Source: Mixophyes australis (taxonomy: Eukaryota; Chordata; Amphibia; Anura; Limnodynastidae). From it: a stretch of 64,000 nt of DNA. Below, in pieces: positions 1 through 11,792 of the stretch; position 1 is the first letter of the stretch; every line of letters starts with the position of its first letter. Made by a program: the position numbers and the translations under genes. Under the pieces are notes generated by a model. The model had not been told where the DNA came from and ran no database searches. It saw only the letters and a program-made list of their open reading frames with translations. The DNA lies in NCBI GenBank assembly GCA_036250195.1, contig JAVHZZ010000005.1, positions 75,821,505-75,885,504 of the forward strand, in the 5' to 3' direction.

Positions 1-293
1 AATATGTTTTTTGTTTTGTTTTTAAGAGAGTTAGAATTCATTTTTGTGCGTCAAAAAATAGTTATCCACAAAATGATCATTTCAACTAAATACTAACAAA
101 AATGTTGATGTTCTTTTGTGAGTATAATTTGGTGAACATGATAAATTATATGAAGGGGTGAACATAAACAAAGTATTTTCTTTTTAAATGAATTGACAAA
201 AAGTAAGGCTGATTTGTGGGTATTTTGAGCAGTGGCGCACGCGGGGGGGGTTCTGAGTCTCTAGAACCCCCCCCTGCGCTAACTAAGTGGCCA

Positions 294-408
294 CTGTCCT
301 ATACAGCAGCCGCGGCGCTGTCAAAGAAGCGTCCGCGGCGGTGCTGTATTGTATACAGCACCGCCGCAGACGCTTCTTAGACAGCGCCGTGGCTGCTGTT
401 TAGGACAG
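294..408. repeat. Long GC-rich palindrome, arms about 55 bp
   Basis: The left arm (294-349) and right arm (353-408) are near-perfect reverse complements around a 3-base spacer. The core of each arm reads through AGCCGCGGCGCTGTC and GAAGCGTCCGCGGCGG, with a few mismatches on the right. Such a foldback would form a very stable hairpin. One arm of it recurs alone at 48205-48260. Confidence 0.85.
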
Positions 409-421
409 CGCTGGCGAAACG

Positions 422-447
422 GAGCTGCTGCGCATGCGCAGCAGCTC
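422..447. repeat. Perfect 26-bp palindrome
   Basis: The sequence is centred on GCGCATGCGC and is its own reverse complement, flanked by GAGCTGCT and AGCAGCTC. It lies inside the 299-bp hAT-type element, next to the larger palindrome. Confidence 0.85.
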
Positions 448-569
448 TCTCTCATGTTTTTTTGTTTTTTTTGGGTCGGCGGGGAGAAAACCCCCCCCCC
501 CCCCCCGACAATCCTCCGTGCGCCCCTGATTTTGAGTACATTCTTTATATTTTTACAAATGCAGAGCTT

Positions 570-658
570 AAATATTTGATTTTCTTCATTCACTTTTTTT
601 TCTGAATAAAACTGAAATGAAGTTTTATTCAGAAAAAAGTGAAGACAATCAAATATTT
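570..658. repeat. AT-rich inverted repeat
   Basis: The arms at 570-612 and 621-658 are near-exact reverse complements, for example CTGAATAAAACT against AGTTTTATTCAG and AAATATTTGAT against ATCAAATATTT. An 8-base loop separates them. It lies just outside the 299-bp element. It may be an old MITE; no target duplication was found. Confidence 0.7.
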
Positions 659-726
659 GTTAGCTGTTTAATTATCAACTATTTTTTTTATATTTAATTA
701 TTAACTGTTAATTAATATTATAAAGT

Positions 727-1260
727 TGTAACGATCTGTTTACAGTATACTGCTTTGCCTGGCAGTCCCTGCCTCCTGGACATTTGGACTTTACTATTTG
801 TTCATTTTGTGTGTTTCTTTTCATATATTGCAGCAGTACCTCTGATCACCAGAGGTGCTGCTATTGTGCCTTTTATGTTGCATTAGGGGTTAACCCGTTT
901 TCCAATCATCCCATGCACCTGGGTGTGTCCTCATTTCCCATACATATACCTGTTCCTCCCCAGCACACATGGCTGGTTATTGTTGTCCTATTCTGATGTC
1001 ATAGCCTGTGTTACCTGTGGATTCTTCCTCCTGCCTTGCTCCTCTGGTTCATGCTGTCTGGAATCTGTTCATACCCCTGCTTCCATGCATTAGCTGTGTA
1101 CCTGCTTGTTTCTGGACATTTATTTTTTTTCCTGCATCAGCCCGCACCTGGTAATTACCACTACTCCTGACTACCTGTTATTTATACTTGTCTGCAAATA
1201 AACAGAGTGTTTTCACCATATTCGTGACTCCTAGCTGTACTTTTGTTTGTAACCGTGACA
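727..1260 (+). mobile_element. Solo LTR, 534 bp, with 5-bp TSD
   Basis: The segment starts TGTAACGATC and ends AACCGTGACA. It thus has the TG...CA ends of a long terminal repeat, with a short imperfect inversion (TGTAACG against TGTCACG). An exact 5-bp duplication, AAAGT, flanks it at 722-726 and 1261-1265. A polyadenylation signal, AATAAA, occurs near 1197, about 60 bases before the 3' end, which fits a + strand LTR. No internal retroelement sequence lies on either side, so this is a solo LTR left by LTR-LTR recombination. A Gypsy-like origin is possible but not shown. Confidence 0.75.
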
Positions 1261-1265
1261 AAAGT

Positions 1266-1711
1266 AAAACAATCTAAATATAAGTAAATTACTTATTACT
1301 TATATTACTTATAGTTACTTTTTAATATTAATGAATAGTTTGAGCTTCATGATGCCCGTGAATACCAAACTAGGGCATAAACAATAAAATGACTTATATC
1401 CAGGTACTTATAGGTAGAAACAAATGGTATGTCTGGTCTGCTCACTGGTTCTCTATGTTCTGGTTAATAATGTTTCAGGCCAGATCTGTGTTTATCAATG
1501 TTTATTTTAAAAAATTTTTGCTGCTTCTTTATAATTCCCCAATCGCTACCAGTTTTGTGGAGAGATTCTTCCTTGAAATACAAAAGAATATGAGGTATGA
1601 CTTGTGGATTATTTACTGCATTTCTCAATACCTTCCTGTTTTGCATGTTTTGCATCCGATTTTACATTGGTTTGCCCTGATCTCAGCAGCAAGATGGCAG
1701 GTTTGCTCTGT
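1266..1711. other. AT-rich intron, nothing recognised
   Basis: About 450 bases of AT-rich sequence between the solo LTR and the next hAT-type element. The short open frames here lack family resemblance and codon structure. I see no conserved feature. Confidence 0.6.
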
Positions 1712-1719
1712 GTACCGGG

Positions 1720-1982
1720 CAGGGCCGGATTTACCACTAGGCAATTGCCTAGGGCCCAGAGGGCACTCCCAGGGCCGGCGGTGAGACCACCCTTTAAAAA
1801 TGGGCCTCTACTTATGGGCCAGTGCTATATGCTTGCCCCCCCCGGGCTAAAGTCTGCCAACCAGCCCCTGAATAGAGGTATATGTTATGCTAAAAAAAAC
1901 TATAGTAGTATGGATTTTTTCAGGGACGGGGCCCCAAACCAGTATCTTGCCTAGGGCCCCATGAGGTCTAAATCTGGCTCTG
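1720..1982. mobile_element. hAT-type MITE, 263 bp, with 8-bp TSD
   Basis: The ends are CAGGGCCGGATTTA and, reading the right end inward, CAGAGCCAGATTTA. An exact 8-bp duplication, GTACCGGG, occurs at 1712-1719 and 1983-1990. Internal palindromic pieces (GCAATTGCCTAGGGCCC on the left, CTTGCCTAGGGCCCC on the right) and C/G runs are present, with no coding sequence. It is a typical non-autonomous hAT derivative that needs a transposase supplied from elsewhere. Confidence 0.85.
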
Positions 1983-2164
1983 GTACCGGGCAGATTGGAG
2001 AGTGTAAGGACATTACTAACCTTTATAATCTAGTTACAATTTTGAGAAAGAGAGTTTACCAAAATCGATATTTTCTTTCTGAGCACAAGATATAATATTT
2101 TCTATAGGTTTTGAGGAGTGCGTGCCCTGAGCAAAGCACCAAGATTGTATCTCCCACTGCAGCG

Positions 2165-2395
2165 GTTGGCAATAAAATATTTCAGTGTGATGCCATTTGC
2201 TCATTCTTGATGCAGAAAGTGCACAGTGAAGTCAGTATCATTGAAAACACATCAATCAATGAACATGACACTTGAAGCAAAGAATAAATCTGACGTCAGC
2301 TTATTATCATGATTCATACTGTAATGAGGGATAAACAAGCAACAAATTGGGAGTTTTATGCAAATGGTCTTTGTCATTTCATCTTTGTACTCCTA
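2165..2395. repeat. Dispersed repeat, copy 1
   Basis: This stretch matches 3627-3875 in the same orientation. Shared blocks include GGTTGGC..TAAAA, ATTTGCTCATTCT, CAGAAAGTGCACAGTG, CACATCAAT and AATTGGGAGTTTTAT. The family is not recognised. The divergence suggests an old element. Confidence 0.65.
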
Positions 2396-3626
2396 CTTCC
2401 ATTGATCTCACAGTGGAAACAGAACCATCAAGACAATTGGGCAAGTGCATTGGAACAATACCAAGTAGTGATAAATACACTAACAACAAGACATGGTGCA
2501 TCCTTCAATTTGCTTTGTAAAAACCCTCTATTGTTTCATATGGAGTGTAAAACACAAGTAACTGTAATCCGTCCATAATATTTCTGACTGCATGAGCAAC
2601 TGACAACAAATATGTCTCATTGTTTTTTTTACGCGATTTAGCTGCTAATGTTTAATGTGTTTAATATCTGCATGTTTGATAAATTCTTTTTAAAAAAGGT
2701 CTACTCAAAGAAGCCAAGTTGAAAAGTATTGTCTCTTTTAAATAGCACATCACACTCCTTGACAAAAATGCAGAGCTTGTTATTTATATAACAGCCCAGA
2801 CAATGAATGTACTTGTTAATTGTACAGACATGGATAACTGCCATTCTGTGTTACAATTCCTTTATAGTTTGCTTTCAGCTTCTCATTTAAGATAGCTAAT
2901 TACAAAGCACAAACATATGCGGAATTTTCTCTTCTCTCAGCTAGATGAGGGCATTTAAGGAGAAGTAACTTTTGCTTCGAAGACTAATTGGTGAGAGAAA
3001 AGAAAGGAGACAGACTGCATGGGTGGTCCTGGGAAATAAGATTAATAGAGCAATGGCAGTCAGTTCTTCTATGTCATATATGATGTACTGTCAAAGGCAA
3101 CTTGTCAAGCTGGAAAATATTGACAGTGAATCTAAAAAGTCTTACATAACTCATGTTATGAACAGTGTGTGCATGTTGTAGATTGAAGTCTAATAGCACA
3201 GTTTTATGTAGACTTTTAAGAACTGTGTGTAATATACTGTAAATCATGACTCATTCATAATATTTAGATGAGATAATCTCACATAAGGATTAAGCAGTTT
3301 TGTTTGAAAATGTACAGATGTTGTATAAATAACGGTAACATTTATTAAATGACTTAATACATTGTATAAAAAAAGTTGTGTGTTATCAACTGCAACAAAA
3401 GCAACAAATTGTGTGTATGTAGAATCATTACACAGGATTATAGTTGTATACGTGATTTTAAATAGTCTCCTTTTATCCAGACTCCAGCACTTAACATAGC
3501 TTCCTTTATCCCAGCTACATCTCACTCTCCTGCCAGTCTGTAATTTGTTACAATGTGCTTTGCTTTATTAATTGATTACAGAAACAAAATTCGGAAACAG
3601 ACCAAAATTTTACCTTCTACCACAAA

Positions 3627-3960
3627 GGTTGGCTATAAAAATTACATGACATGTTATTTGCTCATTCTAGGTGCATAAAATACAGAAAGTGCACAGTGCC
3701 CAATGAAACCAATGTAATCGAAAGCACATCAATTAATGAATATGACACTTAAAGCAACGTCAATCCTGATGTCGGTGTATTATGATTAATATGGTAATGA
3801 AGGTAAAACATGCAACCAATTGGGAGTTTTATAGTTTTATACAAAGGTGCATTTTTAAAGACAATTGAGTAAATGGGTATTTTACATCATGAGAACTATG
3901 TAAACTTCATTAGCATCTATAGAAAATCAGAATACAATTAATATATTGAGAAATAAATTT
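3627..3960. repeat. Dispersed repeat, copy 2
   Basis: Second copy of the repeat at 2165-2395. Its downstream part (from about 3865, ACAATTGAGTAAATGGGTATTTTACAT) also matches 8090-8180, which reads ACAATTGAGTGAACAGGTATTTTACAT. The three copies together suggest an unidentified interspersed family at least 330 bp long. Confidence 0.6.
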
Positions 3961-5078
3961 GTATGAAATGGAAATTCAGTGATTGGTTACAATCTAGTGA
4001 ATTTATTAACAGGGTTTTTACCATTAAAGATAAACAAATCCAACCATATGTTATTTAAAATGTTTAATTTATCGAGACAATACACTTAGGCATAGAGACT
4101 CATTAGTTTACACAATATTGATACTACCAGACTATACATAACACTGTAACCCTGGTTAGCTATGGGACTACTTATTGCTGGGCATTCTCATACAGGTGCC
4201 TGAAAGGGGGTGTGGCCACACTGACCAATAGAAAGCGGTCAGCTCCATGCTTTCAATTTCCTATTGGTCATACCGTAAATAATGTCACACAACCCCGGCT
4301 TTCGTCCAGGGCTACAAGATGAGCAGCTGTGTCCTGGTAAAACAGCTGCTTGAAGCAGACCCTGTGGGGCTTCGGTGAGAGGGGTGATGGGTAAGGTGGT
4401 TACTCACCCTACCTGGGAATGCAACTTTATACATGAGATATATTGTTGACATTTATCAACTACTTTTCTACAAAGCTGTCATAATTAACCTTCTATTTGT
4501 ACAATAATATATACCAAATGTATGACTATTCTAACTAATATACATGATAAATAAGTAATTGTACATTTAACAAGTAATTATCATGCTTTGTATTTACCAC
4601 TTTGGTATCTCATAACTCTAGGAAGGAGAAAGTTAGGAGTCTTTAGAAGCCTAAAACTTTTTGTAGGTCTGAGTGACTGATTTGCTGTCTTTTATGTAAC
4701 TTGAATGTGCAAAACGGATAGGTTCAAACACAGATGTCTGACATGTTAGGTAACTGCAGGTTTGAAGAGCGACCGTATGCTTTATATTGCTATTTAAGTA
4801 TGTTTTTGCTTTTTTTTAATCTGCTGTTTAAGTCATTGACTTCAGGATGTGTTTTTGATGTCTGTAAAGTAGAAAATAACCTATAGTAAAGAAGGGCATC
4901 TTGAATTAGTAAGCAGTAGGTCAGGTTTTTTCAAACTCACCTAATAATTTACTCAACTGGAGATTCAGGCCAATCACAGTGCATGGGCTGTAATCAGCAA
5001 GCATCAACCAATGTCACATGTCTATAGCATTATAAAATGTGTTTATAGTCCTCCTGGCAGGATTGTTTGAGGATAAAG

Positions 5079-5994
5079 CAGGGGTGTCCAACCTTTTAGC
5101 TTCCCTGGGCCACATTGGAAGACGACGAGTTGGTTTGGGCCGCACATAAAATACACTAACACTAACGATAGCTGATCATCGAAAAAAACATAGAAAACAT
5201 AGTTAACATATTAAACTTACTTGGAAATGAAGTTAGTAAGAGTTAGGAAACCTGTTGCAGAATCATGATTAAAGCAGTAGTCCCATTACCAGCTACAATT
5301 TAACTTACCTGCATCTGCCCCTTAGTGGGGTTCGGGGAATTAAATGCCAAACACTTTTTTTTCTCTCTCTTTCTGCACCCATGAATCATTTTTTTTATTG
5401 ACCAGTTTGAAACGGTCACCGATATAGGTAGCATCAGGAGGACTAATAGAAATCTACAGAGATTTAAAGATAGGGTGGCGGGAAAAATGGCTCATGGAGC
5501 AGCCTCCGATGAGGGTAACAGTGGGTGATATTTTCACCCTACTCAGCACTGCACATTTAAAATGGTTTAAAATATTAAAAATACAATTATCTCTTAATAT
5601 TTATATTGGATACATAGAGAGAACACAGCTAGTTCATAATTGCATGGTGCAGAAAGTCCAAATTCAGAGTAACAACAATAAGATACTGGATAATCTTTCA
5701 CTGCTGCTGATAGTTCGCACGGGTGACTCCTCTGTGCTGCGCTGCGCAATGGATGTTGGGTGTGATTACGTCACCTCCTACATTCACTGAGAGCGCCATA
5801 CAGAGGAGGAGAACAGGGAGGGAGCCGGAGCGCCAGCTGACGTGACCGCAAGGTAAGTATTTTCTTTTTTTTTTTTTTTGCAGGATTTGTTTTTTCAGTG
5901 CTGCCCCCTTTCCATAACCAAAACTCCTGCTTGGCCACATTTACAGGCATGCTGGGCCACATGCGGCCCGCGGGCCACGGGTTGGACAACCATG
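5079..5994. mobile_element. hAT-type element, 916 bp, with 8-bp TSD
   Basis: The left end is CAGGGGTGTCCAACCTTTT and the right end, read inward, is CATGGTTGTCCAACCC, an inverted repeat of about 16 bp. Subterminal GGGCCACATTGG and GGGCCACATGCGG extend the similarity. An exact 8-bp duplication, GGATAAAG, occurs at 5071-5078 and 5995-6002. The GTGTCCAACC ends resemble those of vertebrate Charlie-like hAT elements (from memory). No intact transposase frame is seen, so it is probably an internally deleted, non-autonomous copy. Confidence 0.88.
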
Positions 5995-6002
5995 GGATAA
6001 AG

Positions 6003-7590
6003 CATCTGTTGACAATATTTGTGACTCAAGATGTGAGCTGTGAGTCTGGTCTTTGGGTCTTCTTCTCTATGGTGCACAATGACACGATCATCCCACAATT
6101 CTGTGAAACTAGGTCATCAACGGTGCAAAATTAGCTTTAATCCTGCGGAGCACCAAAATGTGTGTAAATGCACCTACATTTTCTTCGGACATAGGTTAAC
6201 AGAGCAAGATATCTGTGTTTACAGACGTGCAGAAGTTTGGACAGGCCGAGAGTCTTTACAAAGTACAGAGTGGTACACCTGAGCAGTGCACACTCAAGAT
6301 TTCAGTCCATGGAGTGAGATTACTGAAATGACAAGAAGGGTTGGAGGGGCAAATTTTAGTGGTGTTCCTGTGAGGAGCAGCATGTGGCCACATTCATTCG
6401 TTTTACTTTCAAAATTAAAATTACTTGAATTTTGCACTTCTGTGGTGAGGCACATCTCTAGGCACACTACAAACAATAAATAAAAAATGCACAAAAGTCC
6501 ACAAGTAACACTATTCACTATGTTGTTTGCTGAAAGTATACAATCCACATACCCTCTGAGGAGATTGCCTAGGTGGTGATGAAACCGCTCAGGAAATCTT
6601 TATGACATTCTGTTGTAGCCCATGAAAGGATCAAAGAAATTTATAGTCAATCACACACTGAATCGGACAGCTATACTATTGTCATCAGTTGCAGTATATC
6701 CTATTATCAGAGTATCAGAGGTAGACTATGGTGGAGCCTCTCTGCATCTCACCACTAGGCTGAAACTGCCTCTTTTTCACTAGATCGAGACGGCCTATTA
6801 GTGAGTACATTGGTGATATATACACTTAGCTGTCGGTTAAGGCAGAGACCCATGCCCTTTGCTGTTTGCGGTTGAATCAGATCCCTGCCAGAGAGTTTAC
6901 TTGAACTGTTCAGTTTCGCATGCAGGAGGTCACAGCCATAACATTTGGAATAAGGAACTTAATTAACATAATACTACAATAAGTATATACATGAGCAAGA
7001 ATACCGATTGATATCGGTTTATTAAGTCATAAGTCTCTACAAGCACGCAGTTCACGCTTATTCATATGACTTGAAGAGAGACTTATTTTTCACCACAAAG
7101 TTAAAGGTGTAATTAAAATCAACCAGAGAACGGTTATTTATTGAACATCAAGTTATATGTGAATTATGTTCGTGATCCATTTATGCCAACTTATTTTCAG
7201 CTGATACTCAGTTAAAAGGACATTACATAGAGAAACAGTGTGATACATCAGATAAGAGAAAACCACATAGACTGTACTACTATACATGAGCATGCTCAGA
7301 ATTTTAATGACATTGCAAACAGCATAAAGTGGTTGTGAATATATTTATGTTTGTATTAATAAAGTGTATTTTTATTTTATTTTCACTGTGTTGGTACTTT
7401 AATATTTAAAAGTTTGGCCATCCTCAGCACTGTGTTTTTTCTTTGTATTCAAGTATAGCCTTAGGCAAGTCAGGGACATGCACTATTCCTTGCACTAGGG
7501 AGGCTGGTCCAAACTATATAACATAACTTGGACAAGTTGGGTTAAATTGTGATGAAATTAATTATGTCATTATGAAATGAATAATAGAGA
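6003..7590. other. Intron, nothing recognised
   Basis: AT-rich sequence without a supportable gene, RNA or element. The open frames around 6040-6550 overlap on both strands and look random. Confidence 0.5.
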
Positions 7591-7595
7591 CCAGT

Positions 7596-7756
7596 GGGTA
7601 TATTTACTAAACTGCGGGTTTGAAAAAATGGAGATATTGCCTATAGCAACCAATCAGATTCTATCAATTATTTAGGTCATCCTACAAAAAGAATCTGATT
7701 GGTTGCTATAGACAACATCTCCACTCTTTCAAACCCACAGTTTAGTAAATATACCC
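7596..7756. mobile_element. Foldback MITE (GGGTATATTTACTAAACTG family), copy 1
   Basis: The two halves are reverse complements. The left half has GGGTATATTTACTAAACTG, then GGAGATATTGCCTATAGC and AACCAATCAGATTCTA. The right half gives the inverse with only a few changes. A second copy lies at 13759-13931. Such short palindromes with CCAATCA/TGATTGG arms are usually Tc1/mariner-type MITEs; I place it there only by resemblance. The target duplication is unclear. Confidence 0.8.
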
Positions 7757-10272
7757 CATAGAGTGCGCCTTCAGGAAACTTTTTTGCTGTTTACTATGCA
7801 CTATTGGTCTGTTTTGTTATTGACTGTTATATTTAGTGTATGTTTTAGAATATTATCAGTTGTTTTAACACCCAAGACAAATATTTCTAGTTTTCATACT
7901 CATATTGTCGCATTTTGGTGATGCATTTGCTAAAATTCAGAATCAAGTGTAACATTGCATTCTATCACTACAAATGATTTTGAACACATAAATGTGTTTT
8001 ATGCATTTTTTTTTATTATACAGTATGACCAAGGGTACATTGTAAAACAGAAAAAGGGAAGAATTTGATGAAATGTATTCAACATATTAAAACACAATTG
8101 AGTGAACAGGTATTTTACATAATGAAAGGTCTATAAACTTCAAAAGTTCCTAGGGAAACTCCGAACACAATTATTGTATTAATTATAAATGTGAATAATG
8201 CCTTAACTGTTCCTGGCTTTTAGAAGAGTAATGTTCACTTACTGGTACCATATATAATGTGGGATATACCGAGCGCGGGCTTATTTTTCTCTGGTTTTGT
8301 TTCAAAATATTGCCTTTTTGTCATAGCAGCTGTCCATCAAGCCTATTTAAGGCACATTTGGGTGTGGCTCACAAGCCAGCCTTTGCTAGATGTAAACCCC
8401 TATACCTGGGAGGTGAGTGCATCTGATTTTAACTGCATTTTATAGTGTTTAAAGCATATAGGTCAGTGTAGGACCTGTATATAATGAGGTACCCTTGACG
8501 TTGGGATGCAGGCTTAAGTCTTTTGATCAAAATATGAACTAATACCTCATGTTTTCATTTTGCTAGACACGTACATATTTATATATTTATTTTACAGTAT
8601 GCCAATCCAGATATATTTTATATTGTGCTTAAACTATATTTATTTCATAAAAAGTAAGCACATATAGCATCTTTATTTGCATAGTTCTGCCATTTAAGTG
8701 CAAGTTTGAATATTTCCAAATTTCTTTATTGCTAATAATTGGACCTAAAGAAAAATGTGAAATCTCCCTTGTTAAATAATATAAGTGAAACTATATTTTA
8801 TTAATTGATAAATGTTTTCCTCATTTCAAACTATAAAAAAGGAACCATTGGATTCTATGGTTTTACTGCGTAGTTGTATATTAGTTATTGTTCCTGACAC
8901 AACCACTTTTGCTTAGCTGCAGCCTCTATGCAAATCGTTGAAAAGCTCCATTAGGTTGTTTGAGGCTAAGGAAACTCATCTGTCAGTGTCTGCGAGACAT
9001 CATAGCTCAGCTGATCTTGAGCCACTGTCCTTGAGACACTGCTTCGAGATGGATATCTTTCTTCAGTTTCCTACTCTAGTCATCCTCTATGGATTTCACT
9101 GGTTTGTATTTTATATTAAGGAAACTAAGAAGGAATAGGTATCCAAAATAATGTGCAGAATAAAACATTTTGCATGCAACCTTAACGATCATGTTTTTGA
9201 CTTAGATCCTAAAGGATAACTCTATTTTCCAGCATTTAGTTTTAGAGCTTCTATATAGAGTCACTGCAAATTTCACAAAAATCAAGTTTTGTTGCAGAAC
9301 AGACCATTTTGCAGAGTGAAAAGTTCACTTGATACAATCCTCAAATTCCTATTTTGCTTCGCCATTCTGTGGAATATCATTCCACGCAATATTTTTTTAA
9401 ATTGTCATTTTGGACGATTATAGTCTGCGAATAGAACCGGAACCACATTGCTCAATTCATTATGCTGTAAGATATGGTTGGAGTAGGACCGGGAACCTTT
9501 GCGGAACAAGGAGAATATTTTGTGCAATAGCTTTGAATACTTTGCTCATAAAGTATGATGTTCACATGTATGAAGCCCCAAAAATTATATTCAGTTTGCC
9601 TGAATTCAGACGCCAATTTACAAATTTGAATAACATCTGTGTCATTTGCAACAAATATATATATATATATATATATAATTTGTTCATAGGTAATAGATTT
9701 TAGAGATAATTGAAGTTGCAGAGAAATTTCATGCGATGTTCTGGAGATACTCTTCAAGCTCCACTTTTGCTTTGTGATTTCAAATTATATTTGTAAATTC
9801 ACAAATGTATATTTTATAGTCAATGAACAAGTCTGGAATGGTGACAGTCAATTCATTATGCTGTGGGGTGTGGTTAGGATAGAACTGGGAACACTTTAGG
9901 CCAAATTCCACCATGACAAGCTAATTTTGTGCAGAACAATTCTGAAAACTAAAACACCCTAACTCATTTCAATATTACCATTAATATTTATTGCTATCTG
10001 AATGACTGAACAGTTTGTGTAAGCATTTCTTGGCAATGCGCATTGATTCCCTGTGACCCTGATGAAACGTACAGAGAACATCTTTGTTTTGCACCTTTCA
10101 GTGCTTTTAAACAAATACAGTGGTTCATATAGGTAATGGAACAGTACAGAAGAAATAAAATGTTTTGCTCCAATCAGTGTGTTTTAACAAATACGTCAGT
10201 CAAGATTACAATGAATTCCTGTGTATTTCTACACTTATATAGCTTAGTGCACTAATGACAGGTACAAAAGGA
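7757..10272. other. Intron with minor old repeats
   Basis: No gene was recognised. It contains a repeat fragment at 8505-8567 shared with 36455-36525 (common block GGGATGCAGGCTTAA and ATATGAACTAATACCTCATG), an (AT)n tract at 9655-9676, and a weak direct repeat near 9455-9500 and 9850-9895 (common block TTCATTATGCTGT). Confidence 0.5.
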
Positions 10273-10607
10273 ATCATCATCAACATCATCAATTATTTAT
10301 ATAGCGCAACTAATTTCACAGCGCTGTACAGAGAACTCACTCACATCTGTCCCTGCCCTATTGGAACTTACAGTCTAAATTCCCTAACACACACACAGAG
10401 AGACACGAGGGTCAATTTTGATAGCAGCCAATTAACCTACCAGTATGTTTTTGGAGTGTGGGAGGAAACCGGAGCACCTGGAGGAAACCCACTCAAACAC
10501 GGGGAGAACATACAAACTCCACACAGATAAGGTCATGATCGGGAATCGAACTCATGACTCCAGTGCTGTGAGGCAGAGGTGCTAACCACTAGGCCACTGT
10601 GCTGCCC
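10273..10607 (-). mobile_element. tRNA-derived SINE with L2-like 3' tail
   Basis: On the minus strand the element starts GGGCAGCACAGTGG. It has an RNA polymerase III A-box-like sequence, TGGCCTAGTGGTTAGC (10581-10596), and a B-box-like GTTCGATTCC (10541-10551), which mark a tRNA-derived head. The body contains the conserved GGAGTGTGGGAGGAAACC block seen in many fish and amphibian SINEs. The 3' tail reads GCGCTATATAAATAATTG followed by GATGAT repeats. The same GCGCTATATAAATAAATG tail ends the L2-like LINE at 26.1 kb. Such tail sharing is how SINEs borrow a LINE's reverse transcriptase. The copy is nearly full length but diverged. Confidence 0.85.
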
Positions 10608-11149
10608 ATTGTGTTTTCCAACAGTCAGCGTGTTATAGTGAGTGTGTAAAATGCATGCAAAAAAAAGGGAAAATATAAATTACTGGGCATTGCTAATTAC
10701 ACAGTTCTGTAGGAAATGTAGTGCACAGACAGAAGTGTACACTAATCCGGGCTACAATAGTTACAGGCACAGAGAGCATCCACAGTCATTTTCCCCAGTA
10801 CAAGAAGAATAAATGTCCAAGGGACTGAAAGATCCTTTTACAAGGATATATATACAGGCGACAGTTCTTGATTGGCTTCTTTACATCCATGCGCTGTCAT
10901 TACCCTAATTATAACTCCAGTGGTCATTATGTATTCTGTGAATGTTTGGCACAGATTCACAAATTCATTAATTTACTGGTAATCTCTCAAATTAAGCTGA
11001 ATTTCAGAATCTCACAAAATTTGGGAATCTCCATTGAAAACCCTAGTCCTCTGTCCATGGCCGGACCCATGAACTGGCACTATTGTATTTGATTAGTGTA
11101 GCATGAAATTCTACCAACTCATTTCAGAACTAATTATTTCAGGTTTGTA
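10608..11149. other. Intron, nothing recognised
   Basis: AT-rich spacer between the SINE and the Tc1 fragment. No left terminal repeat matching the right end of the Tc1 fragment could be found here. Confidence 0.5.
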
Positions 11150-11792
11150 ACTTAGTGGGAGGTTGTGCACTGGTAGGAGTGAGATCACTCACAATTTTGC
11201 CTAAGAACACAGCCATGAATAAAGAATGGTACCAAAACATCCTCCAAGAGCAACTTCTCCCAACTATCCAAGAACAGTTTGGCGATGAACAATGCATTTT
11301 CCAGCATGATGGACACCTTGCCATAAGGCAAAAGTGATAACTAAGTGGCTTGGGGATCAAAACATCAAAATGTTGTGTCCATGGCCAGGAAACACCCCAG
11401 ACCTTAATCCCATTGAGAATTTTTGGTCAATCCTCAAGAGGCGGGTGGACAAACAAAACCCCACAAATTCTGACAAACTCCAAGCATTGATTACGCAAGA
11501 ATGGGCAGCCATCAGTTAGTATGTTCCCCAGAAGTTTATTGACAACATGCCAGGGCGAATATTAGAGGTCTTCAAAAAGAAGGGTTAACACTGCAAATAT
11601 TGACTCTTTGCATAAACTTAATGTAATTGTCAATAAAAACCTTTGACACTTATGAAATACTTGTAATTGTACTTCAGTATACCATAGCAACATCTGACAA
11701 AAGGCCTAAAAACACTGAAGCAGCAAACGTTGTGAAAACCAATATTTGTTTCAATCTCAAAACTTTTGGCCATGACTGTGTATGTCAGTGTA
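11150..11792 (+). mobile_element. 5'-truncated Tc1/mariner element
   Basis: The 3' part of a Tc1-like transposon on the + strand: the C-terminal half of a transposase, then about 270 bp of non-coding sequence, then a terminal repeat with TTTTGGCCATGACTGTGTA at about 11764-11782. That end matches the ACAGTCATGGCCAAAAGTTT ends known from fish and frog Tc1 elements (from memory). The left half, including the DNA-binding domain and left terminal repeat, is missing. Confidence 0.85.
11155..11519 (+). pseudogene. Tc1-like transposase C-terminal fragment, frameshifted
   Basis: Cut-and-paste transposase of the DDE/D family, which would act in the nucleus on its own terminal repeats. Two adjacent frames cover it. 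The first runs 11155-11337 and includes YQNILQEQLLPTIQEQF and the FQHDG motif around the second catalytic Asp. The second runs 11334-11519 and includes PWPGNTPDLNPIENFWSILK, containing the DLNPIENxW block typical of Tc1 (third acidic position). The PCHKAKV stretch after FQHDG is readable only after a shift near 11310, which points to loss of one base there. The N-terminal helix-turn-helix half is absent. This is a dead copy. Confidence 0.88.

Larger units (their letters stand above)
230..528. mobile_element. Short non-autonomous hAT-type element with 8-bp TSD
   Basis: The ends are imperfect inverted repeats: CAGTGGCGCACG on the left, and CAGGGGCGCACGG as the reverse complement of the right end. 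An exact 8-bp direct repeat, ATTTTGAG, sits at 222-229 and 529-536 as a target-site duplication. An 8-bp duplication with CAG...CTG ends is the pattern of the hAT superfamily. There is no coding capacity. The interior is GC-rich, unlike the surrounding AT-rich intron, and consists of a large palindrome, a second small palindrome, and C/G homopolymers just inside each end (about 8 G near 242 and 16 C at 491-506). The family name is unknown to me. Confidence 0.85.
1991..5070. other. Intron with old repeats only
   Basis: Apart from the two dispersed-repeat copies listed separately, this 3-kb stretch shows no gene. A moderately GC-rich patch at about 4140-4430 contains the inverted pair TGACCAATAG / CTATTGGTCA and may be a degraded LTR or MITE, but I could not find its ends. 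Open frames here are short and unsupported. Confidence 0.5.

Noticed and set aside
9410..9757. Open frames around 9.5 kb
   Set aside because: They run through an (AT)n tract (Ile-Tyr repeats), overlap on both strands and show no motif.
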